Shown here one piece after another: positions 1-11,516 of a DNA stretch of 64,000 nt. The stretch is from Tigriopus japonicus (taxonomy: Eukaryota; Arthropoda; Copepoda; Harpacticoida; Harpacticidae). Within the stretch, counting starts at the first letter, position 1. Every line of letters begins with the position of its first letter. The stretch lies in NCBI GenBank assembly GCA_010645155.1, contig CM021321.1, positions 858,878 to 922,877 of the forward strand, given 5' to 3'. Both the position numbers and the translations under genes were made by a program. The notes beneath the pieces were generated by a model. The model made no database searches. It was not told where the DNA came from and saw only the letters and a program-made list of their open reading frames with translations.

Positions 1-1865
1 TAAATCAATTTTTTTCTGTTAAAACATGTGATCTTGAGTGCAGACAGACCCCAAATTCCATTTGATCTGTCGATTTTTTCAAAATTTCTTAGTATTACCC
101 AACTTTGAGTGTCTGTGACATTGCAAAAGATTTTTTTTATCGATAAAATGTATTTTAAGTGCTTTTTCAGTGAGATTTTATACTATTTGGAGCTATTTTG
201 ACATAAAATTCAAAAACAATGAAACTAATTTTCTTGTGCTACATTGAAAAGGACCGTATAACGGTCATTTAACAAACAGCTGACTGGGAGGTCACAGTAT
301 AAAAGATTGGGAGGTCATTGTACTAGAACAACTCCCAAAATTGAACCCTGACAAAAGTTTGACCCGTTTTTGAACTTCTCAATGTATATTGGGCACGTGA
401 GAACAGAATTTTGGTATAATAAAGCTCAAAGGTTGCACGTCTTTTTTTATTTCACTGGTTGAGCTTAAGGGACTATTACAAGAATTTGTTTTTGATTGAA
501 AGAAAGATTTTATTTATTTTTGGGGTCCAAAATAGACCATTCAAACCCAAATAATGCTGATGAATGTATTTTTTAGATTTAATTTGACTTCAACAGGTAA
601 CTAAATGGTCTCTAAATATGAATTAAGTAGTGTATCAAAAATATTTTAATATTAATAGGTGTTTAGGTACATAACTTGTTCCTTGGACCTAAACTTATGC
701 AATACAAAAAAGTTGTTCCCAATTGAATTGTTGGTCGAAAAATGCCAAGATGTCTTCTGGTATTTCGATTCAAACCTAAAAAAGCCAATCGAAACACCGC
801 TAAAATAATGAAAGTTCGTAATGCCCATACCTCAGATTTTGTTTCATAACAATCGTGATGAGATGTTTTTTTATTAACGTAATGAAAAGGTAATGAATTA
901 TGAGCAGAATATTTGGCAACAGCTTATGCCCTTACTCATACCTGTACGGAAAAGTGTGTCCTGTCAAAACCAGTCAGAAATAACGGTCGGATTTGTGCCC
1001 AAACTCGACTAGAGTTTAAGCGCCCAGGAACCAAATCCATCAGTAGTTGGTCCAATCCAATGAGAGGATCAAACCTTCACTTTATTGACGTTGATGTTAA
1101 ATTGTGGCAAGTCAAGTTTCTCCTTGACTCGCGAGATCACTTTGACAACTTGCCAAGTTTGTGCTGAGACTTCATGATCACAAAAGGCCCGGGAACAGTT
1201 TTCCTGAGGAGTAAAATGCACAGACATTATTTTGGGGCGGAATTAGGAATGGCGAGAGTATCAATGGGAAGTTCATCCAATTCACCAGTAGTCTTCTCAC
1301 GATTACTTGTCTCAATTTAAATAAGGTCTTCGACAAAGCCGGAAAGTAATTACTGAAGCACAGTTATTAAAAGCAAGGCATTGAATAGCGTAAAAAGGGG
1401 AAAGTGGCCTTTCCAAAAGACCTGTTTGTTGGGGAACAGGCTTTCTAGTATTTGTTACTGAAAAACTAACATGGTCGGCCAAATGCCGCTAGTTAATCAA
1501 AAAACTTACCAGGTGCTTGAAAAAACCGAAACACTTAAACATATCATCTATAACTCGTAATTCAACCATGTATGAACTTTGCCTTCATTGCATTTGATTT
1601 GCCAAACATTCTCCCCTACTTCAATATTTAAGCGGCGAAGATTTTTCCCGTGAAGGGTCATATTTTTTGTCAGATCAGCCATATCCGCGTTACGGACATG
1701 ACTTGGTGTTCTGTTTGTTATGAATCAACCGGTTCTTATCGATCTTCCTTTCTTTCACCTCTTTGCAATCCTGCTGATTGCCAGGTTTACGTTTAAGGTG
1801 CATTCTAGCCAAACCGAATGTTTTGACCTCTTGTCAATGAAATGTGACTTTCATGTGTTCTGTAC
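1..1865. other. Intergenic, no gene recognised
   Basis: AT-rich sequence with stop codons in all frames. The longest open stretch, 84 codons at 913-1167 on the plus strand, resembles no family I know and has no supporting splice sites. I see no repeat with clear ends here. Confidence 0.5.
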
Positions 1866-2560
1866 ATCTAAATTTGATGACCCCAAGGTCATTGTGCGGA
1901 ATTTCATCCTGTTTCAAGCTATGTTACTCTTTGTAACCCCAGAGTAAACTTTCTCCAAGTCATCAACTACACTTTTCGAGTCCTGACCACTCCTTCCACA
2001 AACGAATGTTGTGTCATCAGCATATGAAGAAATACTGGATTTTGTACCAAACTTCTGGAGAGAAGCAATACAGAGCATAAACAGGAGAGGACCCACAATG
2101 GAACCTTGTGGAACAACTGACTTGACATAATACATGCCACTAAATGATCCTTCAACCTTGACTTGCTTCCTATCACTCATGAAGCTATCAATCCAATTCA
2201 GGACCTTACCCTGAATCTCAAACTCTTTGAGTTGATTGGGCAAAAGGCCATGATCTACCTTATCAAAGGCCTTGACAAAATCAAGTTAGACTACATCAAT
2301 TGACTCGTGACTTTCAAGCCCGCCAATAATCTGTTCAATGTGGTCAATCAATTGGGTTACAGTACTAAAACGGGCTCGAAACCCATGCTGTCCAGAAGGA
2401 ATTACATCATGGACTTCAACCTCTCCATAATTGATGGTTTTACCGTCGACCTCAAAGGGTCCTACTGAAGCATCCTACTGGATGCTTTATTTTTCTCTTT
2501 GTGTTTGCAAAAGAAAAAAAACGCCTTTGGTTTAATCGTAACCTCATTATCGTCGTATTG
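1866..2560 (-). mobile_element. CR1/jockey-like LINE fragment, reverse transcriptase part (copy A)
   Basis: This is a decayed piece of the same LINE family as the long copy at 4979-8700. On the minus strand it reads through the reverse transcriptase palm, including SSYADDTTF with the two catalytic aspartates (codons near 2021-2045) and a VPQGS motif. A stop codon interrupts the frame near 2285. Compared with the long copy, roughly 450-470 bp is missing near 2415-2430, where the sequence jumps from the EVHD-coding region to the segment just upstream of the RT core. Homology to the long copy starts near 1866 and fades after about 2560, so both ends are truncated. It cannot encode a working protein. 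Confidence 0.85.
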
Positions 2561-3103
2561 ATGCGTGGTTTTCACAAAAAAAATCAGTCAATTTCAGGAA
2601 TAAAGTTCTTTTTTACAAATTATTAATTCTTTGGCACGAACAAAGATTTGAACAAAATTGGGCTACTATGGGAGCTCATGTTCCAGGGGAAAAACTTGGT
2701 ATATGTATTGATTCGAGCCCCATTGTGTTGTTACGTGGAATTGTGAATTATTCAAAATACATTTTTAGTCTTACCGTAGATATGTAACAACGTCGACTGA
2801 ATTTGAGTTTGCCTCTCCAAAAACATTGCTAGAGAAGGGGGAAATCGTCATTGTTTGAAGCAGATTACAGTTTATCGCTTTGAACGGCTCTGATTGGTTA
2901 TCGAGGTTGTCTCCAAGATTACCTTGTTAATATCTATGAATTTATTTCGCTTTTACGACAACCAAGACAAAGACTTCAACCATCGGTCCATTTTGACAAG
3001 AGAACTAATATCTCTAGAAAGTTTCTCGCAATAAAAGACATCTCTCACAATCCTATAATGGTTTCACCTAAACAAAGATAGACTTCTTCAACTTTTTACA
3101 AAT
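2561..3103. other. Intergenic, nothing recognised
   Basis: AT-rich, no open frame of note and no repeat that I can match elsewhere in the window. Confidence 0.5.
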
Positions 3104-3111
3104 GTTATGAA

Positions 3112-3611
3112 TAGGGACAGGAACTTCAGACGAACAAACTTATTAATAATAATGAGTTTTATTGCGACTCATGGTCATGTCAGGGCGTATAAATATGCAA
3201 AAAATATATAGATATATGTTCTATCATATATAATCAATGTCAGTTGGTATGCCAGTTGGTATGTCAGTTGGTAAAAACGTTAAAATGGTCGACTAGAAAG
3301 TGATATCAATAGTATAACATATTCGTGCGCTGTTTTCGCACAAGCAGACATATTTTTCCCCGGTATTGTCTATTTTGTGGGAGCAGTTTTAAAAAAAGTC
3401 TTTTTCGTCTGTACGGGCACTTAATTTGTCTTCTTTCTTCTAAGACAGTTTCATTCGCCTTTTCGGGAAATTGATTCGATTTTTACGTCTTATAAGCATT
3501 TTTTCCGTTGTATGTAAACTTTGATTCGTCTTTTTTCGTCTAATCAGGCAATTCTATTCGTGTTTTTTCGTTTAGTTTGACAGTTTTATTCGTCTAAGCT
3601 TCCTGTCCCTA
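3112..3611. mobile_element. Non-autonomous hAT-like element, 500 bp, with 8-bp target duplication
   Basis: The element begins TAGGGACAGGAA and ends with the inverted counterpart (TTCCTGTCCCTA). It is flanked on both sides by the identical 8-bp direct repeat GTTATGAA (3104-3111 and 3612-3619). An 8-bp duplication with TAGGG-type ends is typical of the hAT superfamily. There is no coding capacity. The right half (about 3320-3611) is built from irregular repeats of TTCGTCT/TTTTTCG. A relative of this right half occurs in opposite orientation at 59644-59965. The perfect duplication suggests a fairly recent insertion. Confidence 0.85.
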
Positions 3612-3619
3612 GTTATGAA

Positions 3620-4060
3620 CAAGGCTCGGATGAAGTTGTTGGTTGTTTGACCTTAAGCTGCCGGTTTTTTTGGCCCTAAAGTTGCAACATTTTATGGTAA
3701 AAACTACACTCTATTCGACGAAAGTTGCTTTTTCTGGCCTAGAATGTCACTTTTTCACACAAAAATGTCAAAATTGGCAATAAAAGGGTCACGAAGGCAA
3801 AAACCGGATTGGGCAATTTTAAGACAGTTATGCCATTAATACCAAAAAAGCTATTGTATCAAATTTGGAGAAAAACATCCTTTACTTTCAATGCGCTTTT
3901 CAAATCTTCTTTTACATTGGTCATAAACTTGGGAGAAGTCATCCTTTGACATCAACTTGATGGACCCCTCAAGTCATTTTTTAGTGATGCATTTTTATAG
4001 TAAGGTTTACTTTAGAGTTGGTGAAAGGAAGAAGTGTAAAATTTGCCAATTTGAGCATAT
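3620..4060. other. Intergenic, nothing recognised
   Basis: AT-rich DNA downstream of the 500-bp element. No gene or repeat boundary seen. Confidence 0.4.
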
Positions 4061-4233
4061 TTTTTTTTTGGATTGTTGGTGCTAGGGTCGGAGGGTTGAG
4101 CCTCGCCCGGCCAGCGAAGCCAGCCATCACATCGTCCAAATCATTTCCGATAGGCAATTTCAAGTCCGGTATCAGAATGGTTCTCCATCTGTGGGTGGGG
4201 ATTAACGTCTAAAAGTTTCTTTGAGAAAGGTCG

Positions 4234-4305
4234 GGGAGGAGAATCGAACCTGGGACCTCTCTCACTAAAGGAAACAGCGCTAACCACGACACCTCATCTC
4301 CTCCC
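4234..4305 (-). repeat. tRNA-derived relic (possible SINE head)
   Basis: Read on the minus strand, this 72-nt stretch has a perfect 7-bp acceptor stem (GGGAGGA pairing with TCCTCCC), an A-box-like GTGGTTAGCGC, a 4-bp anticodon stem with a 7-nt loop CTTTAGT, and an intact B box GGTTCGATTCT (plus 4240-4250). The T stem does not pair and the loop would give anticodon TTA, which would read a stop codon, so this is not a working tRNA gene. The GC-richer sequence on the 3' side (about 4060-4233) may be the body of a tRNA-derived SINE. No second copy with the same body is visible in the window. Confidence 0.55.
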
Positions 4306-4309
4306 GTAT

Positions 4310-4978
4310 ATGATTATCCTCATATGAAAGAGGGTTGCTCCATTCTTTTTTACCATGAACTTTACGTACCATATGCAGCGTATTTGCACGCTGACACAAG
4401 GTTCTGCATTGTCTTGATTAAAGAGACAGCTGCCCGATCACAAGGATATTTTTTGCTCACTTCCGAGCATAACATCGTCACAAACTTGAAATTTCTATCT
4501 TGTCCAACCCTTAAAATAGATTTGACACCTATTATTGTCACTAAATTGTTCACAATCTGAATTTTCTCCCGTGTCCAGATTTTTTATTCGGTCAAACACA
4601 TTCAGGGCTGCTTCAATCCCGTTTGGTTGACATTAAACAAGAAAACCCGCACGAGCGGCTTTTTCGGGCGATTTTTCGGGGTTTTCCTCTTTTTGTCTAA
4701 CCCTAATTCTTCCCTCAAAATTGTGCTTACCACTATGTGAGTGACGCAAATTTTAATTTTCGAGGGTATTGTTTCCTAGAACTCTAAAAGAACATATAAA
4801 TGATGGGAATATGTAATAAATACGACTTGGATAAAGTTATTGATTTGTTTGGGTAAAATGTTGCAGTGTTTGAGCCCTAAAGTTGTAATATTTTTTGTTA
4901 AAAGTTGCGCTCAAATCGATGAAATTGGCTAAAAGTGTTATTTATTAACAAAAATTTTTTTTAGGTATTTTATGTAAC
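4310..4978. other. Intergenic, nothing recognised
   Basis: AT-rich sequence between the tRNA-like relic and the long LINE. Short open stretches at 4324-4560 on both strands look like chance. Confidence 0.4.
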
Positions 4979-4984
4979 AGGATT

Positions 4985-7965
4985 CCCTGTAAAGAGAGTT
5001 AATGATTAATCTAGTTTATAAAATTACCATTTATATGAAATTTGATCTACCAATGAGTTACTGTTGGCAGATCTGTACAACCCTTGGATAGTGAGTTGGT
5101 CAGGAATGCTATTCAAAAATTTGTCCAATCCTGCCTTAAATGTTGTTAGAGGATCAGCTCCTACAAATTCCCGACAAAGGCAAATAGGCAACAAATTGAA
5201 CAATGAAGGAGCCCGATAAAGAAGAGAGGAGCACTTCATTGTTCAAACTAGCCTTGATTCCTTAGGATTTGGAGGTGCTCTCAGGGCGCACGTAAAACCT
5301 CTACGATCGCTACAACTGATCTCAAATCCTGGGTTAAGACAGAGCCCATGAATGCTCTTGAAGACATTCAGTATCAGATACCTTTCATAACTTCTCTGAG
5401 TACTGTACAGCCCTAACTTCTTGAGCCTCTCCCAATACGAGAGCTCTCTCATTCCTGTGATGTTCCTAGTAAAAAATCTTTGGACCTGCTCGACCTTTTG
5501 CAAACCTGCTGAACTCATTGGAGCCCAAATGGGTGAGGCATATTCAAGATGCGGCTGAACAATCGACTTGTACAGGGTTAGCATCGTAATACTATTTCTT
5601 GACTTGAAAGTGCGATAGATCCAGCTACATGTTTGAAATGCCTTCCCCACTTTCAACTGGATATGCTCATCAAACTTTCCATCATCTTGGACGACAACTC
5701 CCAAATCCCTCATGGACGATACCTGCTCAATATCACAACCTCCATTGTCTTTGAGCGGAACATCTAATTTTGACGCCCCATACGTCATTGTGCGGAATTT
5801 CATCCCGTTCAATGCCATATTACTCTGACCAACCTAAGAGTAGATTTTCTCCAAGTCCTCAACTAAACATTTCGAGTCCTGACCACTCCTTCCACAAACG
5901 AATGTTGTGTCATCAACATATGAAGAAATACTGGCTTTCGTTCTAAACTTCTGGAGAGGAGCAATAAAGAGAATAAACAAGAGCGGACCTAAAATGAACC
6001 TTGCGGAACACCTGACTTGACATCATACATGCCGCTAAAAGACCCTTCAACTTTAACTATCTGCTTCCTTTCGCTTATAAAACTATCAATCCAAGTCAGG
6101 ACCTTACCCTGGACCCCAAATTCTTTGAGTTGATCGAGCAAAAGACCATGATCTACCTTATCAAAGGCCTTGGCAAAGTCAAGATAGACTTCATCAACTG
6201 ACTCGTGACTTTCGAGCCCATCAATGATTTGCTCAATATGATCAACCAATTGGCTTACTATACTAAAATGAGCTCGAAACCCATGCTGTCTAGAAGGAAT
6301 TAAATCATGGACTTCCAAATAATCTACAAGCTTGGACTTCATAATCTTCTCAAAAACCTTTGCAACGCTGGAGGTCAGAGAAATGGGCCTATAATTACTA
6401 GGGAGTGACTCATCTCCGCCCTTAAAAATTGGAACGACATGAGCTACTTTTAGAGAAGAGGGGAACTTGCCCTGATCTAAGATGCAACGCATCAAGTAGG
6501 AGAAAACTGGGGCAAGAATATGTGAGCATTTCATCAGAAACTTAGATGTCACACCATCAGGTCCAGGAGAACTTGAGAGCTTTAAGCTCTTGATGGCCTC
6601 AAAAGCATCTTGATCTGTGACTACCAGATCCTCCAATCGATTATCCTGACTATCAATGCCAGTCTCATCAACAACATTGCTACAGTCATGGCCTGCTCTA
6701 CCAACCCTTTTTGGAATTGAAAATACACTTGAGAACTGATCTCCAAGCATATTGGCCATAACCTCACTATAATTGACGGTTTTACCGTCGACCTCAAAAG
6801 GTCCTACAGGATGCTTCATTTTTCTCTTTGTATTTGCAAACGAGAAAAACGCCTTTGGATTAGTCTTAACCTCCTGGACAACTCTACTTTCTTTTCCATC
6901 TGATCAGAATCAATGGAGGCCCTAATCTTAGCTTGAACCACGTTCAATTTATTTTGGAGGCTAGCTACAACCGAAGTCTATTCAAAAGCTGACAACTCCG
7001 TTTGAACAACTTTTTTTCTAACCTTTGGAATTCCAGACAATGACCTACCTTTTGCCGCTATTTCTGGAATACCAATGGACAAACAAACCTCGTCAAAAAG
7101 AAAAATAAGCTTACTTATAGCTTTATCTATTGATGGTTCCTGCTTTAGAATGGAAATCAAGTCCAACTCGCCTAATATTTCAACAATAAGGGGCCAGTGT
7201 TCATCTTTGAACTTAAACTTGGCCACGCCCACCTTTTGAGCAGGTTTAACTCTAGAGCTCGCCGGCTTTTGAGTAATGGTCGACCCTATCTCAAGAATGT
7301 GATGATCTGAAAGGCTACATGGGGCTACATGGACATACTGGATCAGATCAGGGTCATTGGAAAAAACTAAGTCCAGAACACTCTCTGCTCTGGTTGCAAC
7401 ACCAACGTGTTGAGAGAGATTACGCAAGATCGCAAACTCTTCCAATTTTTTCGAAAGACAGCGATGCTGTTTTCGAAATGAGAATGTACCCATCCGGACT
7501 AACCTCCCACTCAACAATGTTAGCCGGTAAATTGAAGTCATCAACCACAAAGAGTCGAGAACAAACCTCTCGATCTAACTCCTTTCGTGTAAATTCGAGT
7601 GCCGAAAGAAATGAGGAAGAACTACAAGAAGGTGGCCGATACATTGTTACTATTGTAAGATCAAGAGCCTTGACGTGGCAAATCAAAACTTCTACTTCTC
7701 CATTCGACTTATGAACATGACTAAAATGTAAGTCTTTCCTGACATATAGACATACGCCCCCATGTGGGAAAATGGGATTCTCAGGGCGTACTCTATCACA
7801 TTGAACTAGCCTAAAACCAGCTATTGCTACTTCTTCGTCTAAAATTCCTGGACGAAGCCAAGTATTTGTAATGGAGATAAAGGAGACCTCTCTATCAATG
7901 GCTAGCTCCTCCAGTACTCTGACCTTTGTGCTGTCTTTTTTGGAAATCAGGCAATGCACGTTCAA
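4985..7965 (-). pseudogene. LINE ORF2 remnant: endonuclease and reverse transcriptase
   Basis: The endonuclease part spans about 7965-7200: motifs TNTWL, GGVCLYV, YRPP, DDFNLP and SDHH are readable, with a frameshift near 7450-7550. The usual catalytic glutamate (TETWL in this family) is asparagine here. The reverse transcriptase spans about 6820-5850: it has the FKGG/NYRPISL motif, the FAKAFDKVDH motif, VPQGS, and the catalytic box as SYVDD rather than YADD or FADD. The frame breaks at the VPQGS region (5989) and again at a stop near 5838. The C-terminal region (5818-5243, then 5239-5024 after another frame change) contains a short-spaced IYRTFKSR...LEYASPIW segment and the terminal domain. 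The product would not be functional. Confidence 0.85.
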
Positions 7966-8107
7966 ATAGAGCCCTTTTATGGGCTTAAGGTCTTCCGATG
8001 GACCAAGTCTATCAGTTCTTGGACCTTCCTGTCTAACCTTAAAAAATCCTGCTTGCTAACAAAATTTTGCTCTACAGGAAGGGATTGTTGAGGAGGGGGA
8101 GGGGCGA

Positions 8108-8659
8108 CTACAATGGAGTAGGACCTATGTTGCCCATAGGAAAAAGTGTGATGAGGAGCGGGGTTATGGATGTTCGGGAGAAGGGTAGAAATAGGAATAG
8201 GTTTTGAGGTAAGGGAAGGGAAATGGGACAAGGAGTTGGGAGGAGGAGAAGGACGAGAAGGACGAGGAGGGGGAGGCTGAAAGGATGAAATGTTCGGGGG
8301 ATTGGTTGGGGATTGGAGGCTAACCTATATCCATAACTATGAGACCCAGATTTTGCTGGTCTCGGTTTCCTCTGAGTACCTCGTACATGGACCTGTTTAC
8401 ACTCCACATAGAAACATGTCCCACTACTCATTGACCTACCACACATGTACGGATGGAAGAAGGGGCACTCGACCTTTGAGCACCCTTTCTTGTTGTATTT
8501 CAGGAGCCCAAACTTCAACAATTTTTGACACCACTGTGGATGTTCAAAAGAGCTATAACCTGTTCTATTAGGATTACAAGGCTGTCTTTTGTGGTCAGTA
8601 CAGACTTCCTTACAAGCTAGAGCTTCCTGGACAATTTTTGGTTGAGCTACTTCAACCAA
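8108..8659 (-). pseudogene. LINE ORF1-like region with two CCCH-type zinc-finger motifs
   Basis: An open frame of 183 codons just upstream of the LINE endonuclease on the same strand. Near residues 40-85 it has two cysteine/histidine clusters: C-x15-C-x4-C-x3-H and C-x8-C-x4-C-x3-H. The second is close to the CCCH RNA-binding finger spacing. The rest is rich in Pro/Leu/Ser and looks low-complexity. By position it is the nucleic-acid-binding ORF1 protein of the LINE. CCHC knuckles are the more usual ORF1 finger type, so CCCH-like fingers are a distinguishing trait. The true start codon and integrity are uncertain. Confidence 0.6.
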
Positions 8660-8700
8660 TTCAACCTCAATCTCCTCCGTATTAGTGGAGTTGTCTACAG

Positions 8701-9139
8701 TTGTCTACATTTGTTACCACTTTTTGCACATTTCTTCAAAGTTTCTTTTTAGGCTCCGGAAATGTTCAATACAGAAGCAGTTTAAACATTGAAAAATAAC
8801 GAGTTTTACTCAATGTCATTTTACTCAAGTTATAACAGTTATATCCAGTCCTTGAAGGCAGTCACTCATCTATGACAAACGTCGTTTTAACCTCAAATAG
8901 GCGGCAGAGATGGGGAATATCTAGATTCTAGAGCTCCAAAGGCAAAGACCTCCACCGAGTCATGGGTTTCGTGGTATGTGTCCGAATGCCCGGCGTGTCG
9001 TTCATTTTCAGGTGACGAGCGCGAATGAGGGCTCAAATTCACCAGAGCCAAGTGTACTTCCAACAACATCAGCAGTTGAATTGGCATATGTCCTTGGAGG
9101 ATGAGAAATTGACGATCATTGTGTGAATGAAAATAAGCC
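8701..9139. promoter_or_regulatory. Upstream region of CPT2 (no element defined)
   Basis: About 440 bp between the LINE 5' side and the CPT2 start codon must hold the CPT2 promoter and 5' leader, unless a non-coding first exon lies further away. I cannot point to a convincing TATA box or initiator. Confidence 0.3.
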
Positions 9140-11196
9140 ATGTGGAGCCTTTGCCGGACTTGTGGATCCATACCCAAGGGGGTCTGGTGTTACTCCACCA
9201 CCCCTTATTCCTCATCCCAACGGCAAGGCGCCGTGGAAGTCAAATCGAAAGAATATCAGTACCTCCAACAAAGTATCGTACCCACTGATAAATTCCAGAA
9301 ATCGCTGCCTCGTCTCCCGATTCCCAAACTTCGAGAAACATGTGACCGATATTTGGCATCACAGAGACCTCTGCTTGACCAAAACGACTTCACTCAAACC
9401 GAAAAATTGGTTAACCAATTCATAAATGGACCTGGTCCAGAATTGGATGCGGAGCTTCGACGGCAAGACAAAGACAATAAGCACACTTCATATATTTCTG
9501 GCCCATGGACCGACATGTACCTTAAAGACCGACGTCCGGTCAGTTTTACTCATAATCCAGGTAAGAAGCTTACTGCATTTCTAGAAGTTCTACAAGTTTT
9601 TAACCAGTAAATATGGCTTTTTTCGTAGGTATTATGTTTGCCCACGATAGTCGTCCAGAATTTATGAATTCGGCTTGGCGATCAGCTCATCTTTTGATCT
9701 CGACGCTAAGATTGTTGAAAAGCTACCAAGCGAACATACTTAAACCCGAGGTTTTTCATCTTCAACCGACAAAAACTAATACTCCGACGTATTGGAATCG
9801 AGTCAAATTCATGCCGAATTTGATTGCAACCCCGCTTTCATATATGTTTAAAGCATTTCCCTTGGACATGTCTCAGTATGACAACTTACTGCAATCCACA
9901 CGAATACCTCTGCCTCAGCTAGATATCATTCGAAGATATCCGGATTCCAAACACGTTGTGGTCTTAAGACGAGGTCACTTTTACTGCTTCGATGTTCTGG
10001 ATCACGACGGGAACCTCTTTGAACCCCACTACTACCTCAAGAGCATTCAATACATTTTGGATCATAAACCCAAGGGCGAGAGTTCGGGTATTGGCGTCTT
10101 TACATCCGAGTCCCGTGATGTTTGGAGTGAAATGAGAGCTCATTTGGTGGATCACTTGGGAAATGAAGAGGCCTTGAACAAAATCGACTCTGGTTTACAC
10201 GTTATTTGCCTTGATGAATGGGATCATGCGGATGAAGAAGCGCCCAAAAGTACGCGGGAGATTGTTGGCGGGTCCGACCCGACCAATCGATGGTTTGATA
10301 AATCGTTCAGTCTCATTTACTCTCGAAATGGCGCCGTCTCCATCAATTTTGAACATGCGTGGGGTGATGGGGTGGCTGTGATGCGTTTAATTGACGAAAT
10401 TGTCCAAGACAGCCAAAGCAACGACTTTTTCGCGGCCAATGAAAACATCCATTCGACACTCCATGTCGAAGAAATCAAGATTAATATTGATGATCGAATC
10501 AAAATTCAAGTAGGTCAATCCAAAAAGACCTACTTTGAAATGTACAATTCAGTTGATTTTGAGGAATTTTACTTCTATGGACTAGGTAAAGACGATTGCA
10601 AACGCTTGCAAGTAGGTCCGGATTCCTTGATGCAAACTGCCTTTCAAATCGCTTACCATAGGCTGTTTGGAAAGTTCGTACCCACATACGAAAGTTGCAG
10701 TACGTCCATCTTTAAACATGGACGTACTGAAACGGTTCGGCCTTGTACTAATGATACAAAGGCTTGTGCCGAAGCCTTCAATGATTCCCGACAGAAAGAT
10801 CCAAACGAACTCCTGGGCTTATTGCAAAACTGCTCGAAAACGCATTTCGAAATGACGAAAAATGCCGCGCAAGGCAAGGGATGGGATCGACATTTGTTTG
10901 CCATCAAGGATCTTTGCATCCGGCAAAATCATCCAATGCCGGTTCTCTTCGAAGATCCAGCATATTCGAAGATCAACCAAAACGTGCTTTCGACTTCAAC
11001 TTTGGCCTCGCACAACATGATCCATGGCGGCTTCTGTCCTGTCGTTCCAAATGGTTTTGGTGTTGGATATCAAATCCGGAATGACTTTTTAGGGGTTGGC
11101 CTCTCCACCTTTAAAGCCCATTCCAATGCAAAGGATATGAACGATGCTCTAATTTCTAGTTTTGAGGACATGAAAAAGGTTTTGAAGGCAAACTAA
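9140..11196 (+). CDS. CPT2: Carnitine O-palmitoyltransferase 2, mitochondrial
   Basis: CPT2 converts long-chain acylcarnitines back to acyl-CoA on the matrix side of the inner mitochondrial membrane, feeding beta-oxidation. Two exons: 9140-9560 and 9629-11196, with a 68-bp GT-AG intron (phase 1) at 9561-9628. The product is 662 aa, close to the vertebrate length of about 658. The N-terminus (MWSLCRTCG...) is arginine/cysteine rich and lacks acidic residues, as expected for a mitochondrial presequence. The carnitine acyltransferase signature is clear: DGTNRWFDKS-like segment (here SDPTNRWFDKS), catalytic histidine in FEHAWGDG (His383), TYESCSTSIFKHGRTE, GWDRHLFA, and NVLSTSTL. The final GGFCPVVPNGFGVGY segment is also typical. 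A poly(A) signal AATAAA lies at 11251-11256. Its neighbour on the minus strand ends 320 bp downstream, tail to tail. Confidence 0.96.
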
Positions 11197-11516
11197 TAAC
11201 ATAGTTGTCATTGTAACTGTTTTGTTTTTTAATATACACACTTGGGGAATAATAAACCGCGAAAACATCAAATGACATCAAACGTTGAGAATAATGCGAA
11301 CGGACTCGGTTATCCATGAATGTTAACATAAAATCAGAGATTGTTACTAGTATGGCATGATGATACTAAAAAACTAACTAAAAAACTTTGGGAGGGTCCG
11401 GAGGATCTCAAATCCTTGGGACCCTTGGGGAATTCAGTTGGACCCTCGAGGTATTTGTACTGGGGTCCAATTGTCAAAGGGATTGAGGTTAGGTTTGTAA
11501 ACTCAATATGAGGTGT

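Larger units (their letters stand above)
4979..8700 (-). mobile_element. Long but broken CR1/jockey-like LINE retrotransposon (copy B)
   Basis: A nearly full-length non-LTR retrotransposon on the minus strand. From its 5' side (8700) to its 3' side (4979) it carries an ORF1-like region with CCCH zinc-finger motifs, an apurinic-type endonuclease, a reverse transcriptase and a C-terminal region ending in the SNSLVDQ type of motif seen in CR1/jockey-like elements. Frameshifts and stops occur near 5240, 5838, 5989 and 7450-7550. The 3' end (TTTACAGGGAATCC on the element strand) is shared with copy C at 55284-55474, which defines the family's 3' terminus. I see no clear target duplication. The exact clade would need a tree. 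Confidence 0.9.

Noticed and set aside
913..1167. 84-codon plus-strand open frame
   Set aside because: No ATG context of note, no domain and no neighbouring exon.
4234..4305. Functional suppressor tRNA with anticodon TTA
   Set aside because: The T stem does not pair and the anticodon stem is only four pairs; more likely a tRNA-derived relic.
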